From an uncultured Collinsella sp. (GTDB taxonomy: Bacteria; Actinomycetota; Coriobacteriia; Coriobacteriales; Coriobacteriaceae): a stretch of DNA of 6,593 nucleotides. The notes beneath the pieces are model-generated. The model was not told the DNA's origin. It did no database searches and saw nothing but the letters and a program-made list of their open reading frames with translations. Each line of letters starts with the position of its first letter. The stretch's first letter is position 1. The position numbers and the translations under genes are program-made. Location: contig USBX01000051.1 of assembly GCA_900552995.1 (NCBI GenBank), positions 1-6,593 of the forward strand. The letters are read 5' to 3'. This document shows positions 1 through 5,758 of the stretch, in pieces.

Positions 1-49
1 ATCTACACGAGCCTTATCGTCGGCAGCGTCAGATGTGTATAAGAGACAG
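1..49 (+). other. Nextera P5-side library adapter (not genomic)
   Basis: Bases 1-8 match the inner end of the Illumina P5 oligo, 9-16 (GAGCCTTA) sit where the i5 index belongs, 17-30 match the Nextera read 1 adapter and 31-49 are the 19-base Tn5 mosaic end AGATGTGTATAAGAGACAG. The genomic insert therefore starts at base 50. Any reading frame starting inside this stretch, for example one beginning MYKRQ or MCIRDR, is an artefact. Confidence 0.98.
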
Positions 50-364
50 GTGTCGGTCGAGGTTAAGGACGGCGCGACGTGGGATACCGCGCGCGGCGAT
101 AGCCAAATGCTCGTCCATATCGTGGGCCGCACGCTCAGGGGACAAGCAATCGACGAGTATCAATACGTCAATTCCGAAGGTGACGGTATCGAGCTCAAGC
201 CCGGCGACTACGAGCTCACGGTTGATGAGCCGCCCGTCGCCACCGACGGCACGCGTTACCGCGCCTCAAAGCGCATGGTTCCGGTGAGTTTTAATTCACG
301 GGCGCCCGATACGGTCGACACCACGCCGCAGGGCGGGTTTGACCTTTACGCTATTGCTCAATAA
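50..364 (+). CDS. C-terminal fragment of an unrecognised protein, probably beta-sandwich
   Basis: The frame is open from the first genomic base to a TAA at 362-364 and gives 104 residues; the true start lies outside the fragment. An apparent ATG at 35 lies in adapter sequence and is not a real start. I do not recognise the family. The visible part alternates hydrophobic and polar residues with turn-forming stretches (for example PGDYELTVDEPPVATDGTRY), as in extracellular beta-sandwich domains of the Cna-B or carboxypeptidase-regulatory type, but no diagnostic motif settles it. There is no LPXTG sorting signal or C-terminal membrane helix, so if it is exported it is not anchored at this end. 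Codon use matches the neighbouring genes, which supports real coding. The gene ends 79 bases before the epimerase start. Confidence 0.7.
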   Translation: MSVEVKDGATWDTARGDSQMLVHIVGRTLRGQAIDEYQYVNSEGDGIELKPGDYELTVDEPPVATDGTRYRASKRMVPVSFNSRAPDTVDTTPQGGFDLYAIAQ

Positions 365-400
365 CTGCGCCTGACGCTCAACCCCGCCGCCAAGAGTGGG

Positions 401-431
401 ACAATAGCCCTCGACACTATTGTTTACTTTT
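401..431 (+). promoter_or_regulatory. Small hairpin or dyad before the epimerase gene
   Basis: ACAATAG (401-407) and CTATTGT (417-423) are perfect 7-base inverted arms around a 9-base loop, followed by a T-rich run (TTACTTTT, 424-431). It could be a weak terminator for the upstream fragment or an operator next to the epimerase Shine-Dalgarno at 432-437. The stem is short and AT-rich, so neither role is secure. I found no convincing -35/-10 pair in 365-443. Confidence 0.35.
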
Positions 432-443
432 GGAGGAAGTAGC

Positions 444-1337
444 ATGTCTACCGTCACTACCATCAAGCGCGGCGGCCTCACCGCGGCCATCGATTCCATG
501 GGCGCCCAGCTCACGAGCCTTGCCCTCAACGGCAACGAGTATCTGTGGCAGGGCGACCCCGCCTTTTGGGGCAAGCATGCGCCCATCCTGTTCCCCATCG
601 TGGGCTCACTGCGCAACAACACAGCGACGTCTGCGGCTGGCACCTGCGAGATGCCGCGCCACGGCCTCGCGCGCATCGTCGAGCACAAGCTGGTCGAGGT
701 TTCGGAGGACGGCTCCTCGGTAACGTACGAGATCACCGACACGCTCGAGTCGCTCAAGGCCTTTCCGTTCCACTTTAAGCTCAACATGACCTATGCCCTG
801 ACCGGCGACGCCACCCTCACACAGACCTTTGCCGTCACCAACACCGGCGACGTGGACCTGCCGTTCTCGGTGGGCGGCCACCCCGCATTTAACGTGCCCG
901 CCCCCGGTGCCGAGGACGAGGCGTTCGAGGATTACGAGCTGGCGTTTACCGAGGCCTGGACTAACGAGGCCCCCATCATCACGCCCGATGGCCTCATGAC
1001 GTTCGAGGGTGGCTACAAGGCCCCCGATAACTCGGACGTGCTACCCATTACGCATCGCAGCTTCGACAACGACGCCATCATGTTCACCGATACCCCGGGC
1101 TCCACGCTCACGCTACGCGGTCGCAAATCGGGCCACGGCGTCAAGATCGACTTTGAGGGCTTTAAGTACATCGGCGTGTGGTCTGCCGCCAACGATGCCC
1201 CGTTTGTAGCGCTCGAGCCCTGGACCGGTCACACCACCATGGACACCGAGGACGACATCTTTGAGCACAAGGCCAACACCATCACGCTGGCTCCCGGCGC
1301 TACCGATAAGCGCACCTTTAGCGTCACCCTGCTCTAG
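444..1337 (+). CDS. Aldose 1-epimerase (mutarotase) family protein, LacX-type
   Basis: A 297-residue cytosolic protein of the galactose mutarotase superfamily, predicted to interconvert alpha and beta anomers of an aldose or phosphorylated sugar. The N-terminal segment YLWQGDPAFWGKHAPILFP (residues 33-51) and the following IVGSLRNN are typical of the LacX-like branch. Expected active-site residues are present: His73 in PRHGLAR, His146 in GGHPAF, and the probable general base Glu258 in ALEPWTG. Length fits the family. I chose ATG 444 because TGGAGGA ends 6 bases upstream (431-437); a TTG at 420 in the same frame would place that Shine-Dalgarno inside the gene. No sugar transporter or kinase sits beside it, so the substrate cannot be read from context, and a hexose-6-phosphate is as possible as a free sugar. 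Downstream hairpins suggest the transcript ends by about 1450. Confidence 0.93.
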   Translation: MSTVTTIKRGGLTAAIDSMGAQLTSLALNGNEYLWQGDPAFWGKHAPILFPIVGSLRNNTATSAAGTCEMPRHGLARIVEHKLVEVSEDGSSVTYEITDTLESLKAFPFHFKLNMTYALTGDATLTQTFAVTNTGDVDLPFSVGGHPAFNVPAPGAEDEAFEDYELAFTEAWTNEAPIITPDGLMTFEGGYKAPDNSDVLPITHRSFDNDAIMFTDTPGSTLTLRGRKSGHGVKIDFEGFKYIGVWSAANDAPFVALEPWTGHTTMDTEDDIFEHKANTITLAPGATDKRTFSVTLL

Positions 1338-1341
1338 AGGT

Positions 1342-1365
1342 TCCGCCGTTCTAACGAACGGCGGA
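1342..1365 (+). terminator. Perfect 10-bp hairpin just after the epimerase gene
   Basis: TCCGCCGTTC (1342-1351), loop TAAC, and GAACGGCGGA (1356-1365) form a perfect stem 4 bases after the stop codon. No T tract follows, so it may act as a weak terminator or as a 3'-end stabiliser upstream of the stronger hairpin at 1409-1450. Confidence 0.5.
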
Positions 1366-1408
1366 CCGGTCGACGCTGCGCGCCGCCCAGAGCGACAATT
1401 TGTCATTC

Positions 1409-1450
1409 AAAAGGCAAGGCATGACCAGAAGGTCTATGCCTTGCCTTTTT
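1409..1450 (+). terminator. Strong intrinsic terminator for the epimerase gene
   Basis: The left arm 1409-1426 pairs with 1431-1449 around an AGAA loop: GACC/GGTC, one bulged T at 1435, then a 14-bp stem (AAAAGGCAAGGCAT with its complement). The right arm ends in a five-T run (1446-1450). The A run at the left base means it could also work on the - strand, but the aminopeptidase has its own hairpin nearer its stop codon. Confidence 0.88.
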
Positions 1451-1553
1451 CATGCCAACTTGTTCGCTCTGGACATCGCTCGCTGACGCTTGCTCAACCT
1501 GCGGTGTCTTAACAATTCTGTCCAGCTGTTGGCGTTGCGGCATTTGCCCAGAT

Positions 1554-1592
1554 AAAACCGGCCAAAATTAACATCCCTTTTTGGCAGGTTTT
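1554..1592 (-). terminator. Hairpin terminator overlapping the aminopeptidase stop codon
   Basis: On the + strand, AAAACC-G-GCCAAAA (1554-1567) pairs with TTTTGGC-A-GGTTTT (1579-1592) around an 11-base loop, with one internal mismatch. Read on the - strand, the stem begins inside the TAA stop codon (1591-1593) and ends in GGTTTT, a short U run. Because the sequence is near-symmetrical it could stop transcription from either side, which suits a convergent gene pair. Confidence 0.65.
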
Positions 1593-2976
1593 AGAGCTCC
1601 ACGCTTTCGGCTCCGTTGATGGTCAGGTCACGCTCGTAGAAGGCGGTAAGGGCGCGGATGGCGTACATCACGTCGCGCACGCCGCCGGTCTCGTAGCTCG
1701 AGTGCATGGCAAGCTGCGGCAGGCCCACGTCCACGGCATGCATGCTCGCCTGCATATTGGACAGATTGCCGAGCGTGGAGCCGCCCGCCATATCGCTCTT
1801 GTTGGCGAAGGCCTGCGTGGGCACGTCGGCGTCGTCGCAAATAGCCTGGAACACCGCGCGGCTAAAGGCATCGGTGCAGTAGTGCTGGTTGGCGGCTTCC
1901 TTGATGACGATGCCGCCGTTGAGCACCACCTGGTTGCGGGCATCGCACTTCTCGGCATGGTTGGGGTGCACGGCATGCGCGTTGTCGCAGCTCACGAGCA
2001 TCGATGCGGTAAGGGCGCGATGGTACGACTCGTCGTCAAAGCCCAGCGATCCGTTGATGCGGCGCAGCGCGTCGGCCAAGAACGTCGACATGGCGCCCTG
2101 CTTGGTCTCGGAGCCAACCTCCTCGTTATCAAAGCAGCAGAAGACCGAGATATCGCGCGCGTTCTCAGCACCCAAAAATGCCTGCAGCGAGGTATAGGCG
2201 CAGGCCAGGTCGTCGAGCTTGGGCGTCGAGACAAACTCGTCGGCCCAGCCCCAAATGCGCGCATCCTGGCGATTGACCAGGAACAGATCGCGGCCAAGAA
2301 TCTGCTCAGGCTCAACATCCAGCTCTTCGGCGATCAGAGCATCAAAGTCGCCCTGTTTAAGGTCACCAGCGCTGATGAGCGGGCACAGATCGACAGCGCG
2401 ATTGGGCGCAAAGCCCTCGTTGACGCCACGGTTCATGTGGATGGCAAGGCTCGGAATAATGGCAACCTCGCGCTCGGTGGTAAGCAGGCGGCTCTCAATA
2501 CGGTCGCCCTCGCGCACCAGTACGCGGCCCGCGAGCGCCAGCGGACGATCGAACCAGGTGTAGTCGATCATGCCGCCGTAGGCCTCGGTGTTCAGGCGCA
2601 GCGTCTCGCCCGCGCCGTCGAGCTCGGGCACGGCCTTAACCTTAAACGTCGGCGAGTCGCTGTGCGACGCCGTCAGCTGAAAATGGTAGTCGCCGGCAAC
2701 GCCGTCCTCGCCCCACGTCGCGGCCAGGTCCTCGCCCACCTTAAAGGCAACAACGCTCGAGGTGTTGCGCTGCGTGTAATAACGCCCGCCCGGTTCGATA
2801 TCCCACGCCGCATTCTCGGGCAGGTAGGTAAAGCCCGCCTCGTCGAGCTCGGCCATAATGGTCGCCGCCGTATGGAACATGCTGGGGCATGCCTCGATAA
2901 AGTCGATAAGGTCGTTGGCGGCCTCGATATCGTCGGCCGTCACATGCACGCGCTCGGGCGTTTCCTGATCCGTCAT
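1591..2976 (-). CDS. apeB: M18 family zinc aminopeptidase
   Basis: A 461-residue metallopeptidase of family M18 (aminopeptidase I/aspartyl aminopeptidase type), predicted to remove N-terminal residues from peptides in the cytosol using two metal ions. Metal and catalytic residues are in the expected order: His105 in TASHSDSP, Asp255/Asp256 in KLDDLAC, Glu285-Glu286 in CFDNEEVGSE, Asp331 in SCDNAHAVHPN, and His425 in AMHSSYETGG. The N-terminal DLIDFIEACPSMFHT is also typical. Length fits bacterial members. I chose the start at 2976 because it leaves the usual short N-terminus; AGGGGAG lies just upstream. The frame stays open to an ATG at 3087 that has a better-spaced AAAAGGAG, but those 37 extra codons end in C far less often than the gene proper. 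It is convergent with the epimerase and divergent from the amide hydrolase. Substrate preference (acidic or neutral residues) cannot be read from this sequence. Confidence 0.93.
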   Translation of the reverse strand: MTDQETPERVHVTADDIEAANDLIDFIEACPSMFHTAATIMAELDEAGFTYLPENAAWDIEPGGRYYTQRNTSSVVAFKVGEDLAATWGEDGVAGDYHFQLTASHSDSPTFKVKAVPELDGAGETLRLNTEAYGGMIDYTWFDRPLALAGRVLVREGDRIESRLLTTEREVAIIPSLAIHMNRGVNEGFAPNRAVDLCPLISAGDLKQGDFDALIAEELDVEPEQILGRDLFLVNRQDARIWGWADEFVSTPKLDDLACAYTSLQAFLGAENARDISVFCCFDNEEVGSETKQGAMSTFLADALRRINGSLGFDDESYHRALTASMLVSCDNAHAVHPNHAEKCDARNQVVLNGGIVIKEAANQHYCTDAFSRAVFQAICDDADVPTQAFANKSDMAGGSTLGNLSNMQASMHAVDVGLPQLAMHSSYETGGVRDVMYAIRALTAFYERDLTINGAESVEL

Positions 2977-3137
2977 GCTCTCCCCTTTCGCTGGGTTGAT
3001 GGTCCCCTCCAGCATACCCCGCCACGCCAGTGCCGCACTCTTCATTCCGTGCTTAATTCCGCACCGCTCACCAAGTTGAGCCATCATGCCCGCGCTCCTT
3101 TTGCGACAATTGCGCTAACAGGACGAGAGGAGCCGTC
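2977..3137. promoter_or_regulatory. Divergent intergenic region, aminopeptidase / amide hydrolase
   Basis: This 161-base gap must hold start signals for both divergent genes. On the + strand GAGAGGAG (3125-3132) is the Shine-Dalgarno of the amide hydrolase. GACAAT (3105-3110) is a possible -10 for that gene, but no -35 is correctly spaced. GCGACAATTGCGC (3103-3115) is a near-palindrome between the two starts and could be an operator. No promoter is assigned with confidence in either direction. Confidence 0.4.
3095..3102 (-). promoter_or_regulatory. Second Shine-Dalgarno upstream of the aminopeptidase
   Basis: On the - strand AAAAGGAG lies 7 bases before an ATG at 3087-3085 that is in frame with the aminopeptidase. 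It is better spaced than the site serving the chosen start at 2976. It may drive a 498-residue long form, or be left over from an older start. Confidence 0.4.
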
Positions 3138-4223
3138 ATGAAGCCACGTAACATTGCCATCTCCTGCGGTGTCGCGGGAGCCGCCGTCGGCCTTGCCGCT
3201 GCCACCGGCATCGTTTACCGCAAGCAAATCAAGTCCGTCGCGTCGCTCAAACGCTTGACCGACTATGCGGATGGCTATGACCTGTACGCAATCGACATCG
3301 CCTACGGCTACGATCTTGATCGCATCATCGCCGCTGGCGTGTGCGACGACCAGGCCTACATCGATGCCGTGGTGGCGCAGGTGCTGCCCGGTGCGCCGGC
3401 ACATGTCCAGGCGCCCCAGTTTGCCTGCAGCGCTTTTGCCGCCGTAGATGCCGAAGGCCGCGTGCGCACCGGTCGCAATTACGACTTTAAGGACGACACC
3501 TCGGCGCTGCTGGTGCGCAATCACCCACGCGGCGGCTATGCCTCCATCGGGTTTGCCGCCCTTAACAACCTGGGCGATAACACTCCGCTTGACTCCGTCG
3601 CCGGACGTGCCGCCGCACTCATGGGCCCGTTTGCCCAGCTCGACGGTGTTAACAAATGCGGCGTGTCCATTGCCGTACTCACTCTGGATTCCAAGCCCTG
3701 TGACCAGGACACGCAACGCCCCGTCATCAACACTTCGCTCGCCATCCGTCTGGTGCTCGACCGCGCGGCCACCACGCAGGAGGCCGTCGACCTGCTTTCT
3801 GCCTACGACATGCACGCCATGGCAGGACGCGATTACCACTTCTTTATCAACGACGCCGCCGGTGACGCGCGCGTAGTAGAGTGGGATCCGCGCGATCCGG
3901 ACCGCGCTTTCAAAGCGACTCCTGTACGCCAGGTTACGAACTTCTACGCCTGCTATGGCGACGAAGTGCTGCCCAACCAAAAGAATGGCGAGATGGGCCA
4001 TGGCAAAGAGCGCGCCATCGCCATCGCCGATGTCCTTGACGCCCATGTCGGTGCCCAGGACGAAACGATTGCCTGGGAAGCCCTGCGAGCCGCAGCGCAA
4101 GAGCCCAATCCGGAAGACATCACCAGCAATACGCAATGGTCGGTCGTCTTTGACAATACCGAGCCCGCTGCCGCCATCACGCTGCGCCGCCACTGGGGCA
4201 ACGTCGATGCCTTCGCACTGTAA
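3138..4223 (+). CDS. Choloylglycine / linear amide C-N hydrolase family (Ntn hydrolase), membrane-linked or exported
   Basis: A 361-residue protein of the N-terminal-nucleophile cysteine hydrolases that includes bile salt hydrolases, penicillin V acylases and acid ceramidase-like enzymes; these cut non-peptide amide bonds. The diagnostic stretch is FACSAFAAVDAEGRVRTGRN (residues 95-114): Cys97 is the predicted nucleophile, Arg113 and Asp117 (GRNYDF) the partner residues. Asn268 in VTNFY and Arg350/Arg351 in TLRRHW fit the later conserved positions. Residues 6-27 are hydrophobic after a basic start (MKPRN) and are followed by RK, so they are a signal anchor or, less surely, a signal peptide cleaved near Ala22. 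About 70 residues separate this from Cys97, so activity should need cleavage before Cys97. Shine-Dalgarno GAGAGGAG at 3125-3132 supports the start. The substrate is unknown: classical bile salt hydrolases begin at the Cys right after Met, so the bile salt label should not be assumed. Confidence 0.85.
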   Translation: MKPRNIAISCGVAGAAVGLAAATGIVYRKQIKSVASLKRLTDYADGYDLYAIDIAYGYDLDRIIAAGVCDDQAYIDAVVAQVLPGAPAHVQAPQFACSAFAAVDAEGRVRTGRNYDFKDDTSALLVRNHPRGGYASIGFAALNNLGDNTPLDSVAGRAAALMGPFAQLDGVNKCGVSIAVLTLDSKPCDQDTQRPVINTSLAIRLVLDRAATTQEAVDLLSAYDMHAMAGRDYHFFINDAAGDARVVEWDPRDPDRAFKATPVRQVTNFYACYGDEVLPNQKNGEMGHGKERAIAIADVLDAHVGAQDETIAWEALRAAAQEPNPEDITSNTQWSVVFDNTEPAAAITLRRHWGNVDAFAL

Positions 4224-4291
4224 GGAGCCAGGCCCGTCGACCTTACGTTCCCTGACGTTGCTTACATTTCCATACGCTTGAGCTAACACGT

Positions 4292-4324
4292 TTTACCCCC
4301 GTATCAACAGTGTGCGGGGGTAAA
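4292..4324. promoter_or_regulatory. Inverted repeat, possible operator of the phosphofructokinase gene
   Basis: TTTACCCCCG (4292-4301) and CGGGGGTAAA (4315-4324) are perfect 10-base arms around a 13-base spacer. No T tract follows in either direction, so it is a poor intrinsic terminator for the upstream hydrolase. The right arm covers the place of a -35 box relative to the possible -10 at 4338-4343, which suits a binding site for a repressor or activator. Arm centres are 23 bases apart, about two helix turns. Confidence 0.5.
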
Positions 4325-4334
4325 CTTATGCGCA

Positions 4335-4343
4335 TGTTATAAC
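4335..4343 (+). promoter_or_regulatory. Possible extended -10 promoter of the phosphofructokinase gene
   Basis: TGTTATAAC reads as TG-N-TATAAC, an extended -10 with five of six consensus bases. No -35 match lies 17 bases upstream, which extended -10 promoters can do without. The predicted transcript would start near 4350, giving a very short leader that begins about at the Shine-Dalgarno (GGAAGGA, 4350-4356). That shortness is the main reason for doubt. Confidence 0.4.
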
Positions 4344-4362
4344 TTGCCCGGAAGGATTCACC

Positions 4363-5442
4363 ATGCTTAGGATCGGTCTTCTTACTAGTGGCGGCGACTG
4401 CCAGGCGCTCAACGCCACCATGCGCGGCATTGTCAAAACGCTTATGACCAATAGCGAAGAGCCTATCGAGATTTATGGCTTTGAGGACGGCTATCAGGGC
4501 CTTATCTACAGCAGGTTCCGCGTCATGACGCCCGCCGATTTTAGCGGTATCCTCACCCGCGGCGGCACCATCCTGGGCACGAGTCGCACACCGTTCAAGC
4601 GTCTGGATACCCCCGAGACCGATGGTGTCGAGAAGGTGCCGGCGATGGTCCACACCTATCATAAGCTGCAGCTCGACTGCCTGTTTATGCTGGGCGGTAA
4701 CGGCTCCACCAAGACCGCCAACCGCCTGCGCGAAGAGGGCCTCAACGTTATCGCCCTGCCCAAGACCATCGATAACGACACCTGGGGCACCGAGCTGACG
4801 TTTGGCTTTACGAGCGCCATCGACGTCGCCACCAAGTGCATCGACGACATTCACACCACCGCCTCGAGTCACGGCCGCGTGTTCGTTATCGAGATCATGG
4901 GCCACAAGGTTGGCTGGATCCCGCTGTACGCCGGCGTCGCGGGCGGCGCGGATGTCATCTTGATTCCCGAGATCCCCTACGACATGGACAACGTCATCAA
5001 GACCATCGAGCATCGTATGGAGACCGGCAGCCGCTTTACCATCGTGGCCGTCGCCGAGGGCGCTATCTCCAAGGAGGACGCGGCGCTGTCCAAGAAGGAA
5101 TACAAGAAGAAGCTTGCCGAGCGCACGAGCCCGTCGATCGTCTACGACATCGCCAAGGAGATTGAGGCCAAGACCGGTCGCGAGACCCGCGTCGCCATCC
5201 CCGGCCACACGCAGCGCGGCGGCCAGCCCGATGCCCAGGACCGCATCTTTGCGACTCAGTGCGGCGTCGAGGCAGCGCTCGGCTGCCTACGCGGCGAGTT
5301 TGGCTACATGATTGCCCTGCGCGACGGCAAAATGTGCCACATGCCGCTCGAGGATGTCGCCGGCAAGCTCAAGTTTGTCGACCCCCAGAGTGATCTGGTG
5401 CGCGAGGCGAAGGCGCTGGGCATCAGCTTCGGCGACGAATAG
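4363..5442 (+). CDS. pfkA: 6-phosphofructokinase, group III-like (ATP or PPi dependent)
   Basis: A 359-residue cytosolic phosphofructokinase, which converts fructose 6-phosphate to fructose 1,6-bisphosphate in glycolysis. Signatures in order: phosphoryl-donor loop LTSGGDCQALNAT (residues 7-19), GGNGSTKTA (111-119), catalytic PKTIDND (133-139, Asp137 the base), EIMGHKVGWIPLYAGVAGGA (177-196) and the sugar-phosphate site PGHTQRGG (280-287). In well-studied enzymes GGDGS marks ATP use and GGDDS PPi use. Here the second position is Gly (ATP-like), the usual metal-side Asp is Asn113, and Lys134 in PKTIDND is a feature of PPi and group III enzymes, so the donor is uncertain. The length lies above that of short bacterial PfkA proteins (about 320). 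GGAAGGA 6 bases before ATG 4363 supports the start. The stop codon lies inside one arm of the large inverted repeat that begins at 5437. Confidence 0.94.
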   Translation: MLRIGLLTSGGDCQALNATMRGIVKTLMTNSEEPIEIYGFEDGYQGLIYSRFRVMTPADFSGILTRGGTILGTSRTPFKRLDTPETDGVEKVPAMVHTYHKLQLDCLFMLGGNGSTKTANRLREEGLNVIALPKTIDNDTWGTELTFGFTSAIDVATKCIDDIHTTASSHGRVFVIEIMGHKVGWIPLYAGVAGGADVILIPEIPYDMDNVIKTIEHRMETGSRFTIVAVAEGAISKEDAALSKKEYKKKLAERTSPSIVYDIAKEIEAKTGRETRVAIPGHTQRGGQPDAQDRIFATQCGVEAALGCLRGEFGYMIALRDGKMCHMPLEDVAGKLKFVDPQSDLVREAKALGISFGDE

Positions 5443-5590
5443 CCTCGGCCGAAATCCATCCCATCGGGCCCTCCGACCCCGCCCGACGTATTTCGATTTG
5501 GCTCCTCCCTTGACTCCGTCAAAGGTCGCCAATCGAAATCGTCGGGCGGGGTCGGAGGGCCCTGCGTTTACATACTCGCCGAGGCTATTC
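5437..5590. repeat. Large nested inverted repeat starting in the phosphofructokinase stop codon
   Basis: The outer arms GAATAGCCTCGGC (5437-5449) and its exact complement (5578-5590) are perfect over 13 bases; the left arm includes the last codon and the TAG stop of the phosphofructokinase gene. Inside lies the longer palindrome at 5466-5562. The unpaired segments between the two stems are 16 bases (5450-5465) and 15 bases (5563-5577). Transcribed, the whole region would fold into one long rod. Only a modest T-rich run (ATCTTCTTG) follows, so it may end or protect the transcript, or be a palindromic intergenic element. Confidence 0.85.
5466..5562. repeat. Inner long palindrome, 35 paired bases
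   Basis: A perfect 23-base pair of arms (5466-5488 with 5540-5562), then a bulged T at 5489, a 9-base stem ATTTCGATT (5490-5498 with 5531-5539), a bulged T at 5499 and GGC/GCC (5500-5502 with 5528-5530). The 25-base loop itself holds a small hairpin, TTGAC-TCC-GTCAA. The two single-base bulges lie on the same side. The arms contain GC-rich CCTCCGACCCCGCCCGACG, unlike the coding sequence around it. Confidence 0.9.
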
Positions 5591-5619
5591 ATCTTCTTGC
5601 TGCGGGTGCCTGGTCTGAT

Positions 5620-5693
5620 AGTAAATTGCGGTGGAATAGTTCCTGTTTGGGCTCAAATAGCTGAATCTAGGAACTATTCCACCGCAATTTACT
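5620..5693. repeat. Perfect 25-bp inverted repeat
   Basis: Bases 5620-5644 and 5669-5693 are exact reverse complements around a 24-base spacer. The arms are AT-richer than the preceding palindrome. Each arm contains its own dyad, GGAATAGTTCC (5633-5643) and GGAACTATTCC (5670-5680). No T tract follows and there is no open frame, so it is not an ordinary terminator. It may be a miniature mobile or palindromic intergenic element, a structured RNA, or a paired protein-binding site. Confidence 0.9.
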
Positions 5694-5758
5694 GAGTGGG
5701 AGCTCTTGGCTGCTACTTGCATTGACATTTGTCCTAAAATGGCTGGTCGTTAGGGGTT

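Noticed and set aside
33..287. A frame starting in the left adapter (MCIRDR...)
   Set aside because: The start codon lies in adapter sequence, and the frame competes with the better supported frame ending at 364.
1394..1404. GACAATTTGTC palindrome between the epimerase and aminopeptidase genes
   Set aside because: Only 5 bases per arm, with no start signal nearby; easily chance.
1702..3141. A 479-codon open frame on the + strand opposite the aminopeptidase
   Set aside because: It mirrors the aminopeptidase gene, which has full family motifs. Long antisense frames are expected in GC-rich genes with biased third positions, and the translated product shows no recognisable domain.
3138..4223. 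Naming the amide hydrolase a bile salt hydrolase
   Set aside because: The nucleophile is internal and the N-terminus hydrophobic, unlike classical bile salt hydrolases; only the superfamily is supported.
4242..4270. Direct repeat CTTACGTTC / CTTACATTTC after the amide hydrolase gene
   Set aside because: Short and inexact, with no supporting context.
3084..4289. A 401-codon frame on the - strand opposite the amide hydrolase
   Set aside because: Shadow of a well-supported gene; no domain is recognisable and it would overlap the aminopeptidase start region.
4243..5208. A 321-codon frame on the - strand opposite the phosphofructokinase
   Set aside because: Shadow of a gene with all catalytic motifs; the product is low-complexity and unlike any family I know.
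5312..5695. A + strand frame running from within pfk across the palindromes
   Set aside because: It starts inside the pfk gene in another frame and consists of palindromic DNA; there is no Shine-Dalgarno or domain.
5722..5740. TTGACA followed by TAAAAT as a promoter
   Set aside because: The boxes are only 7 bases apart and no -10-like sequence lies 16-18 bases after TTGACA.
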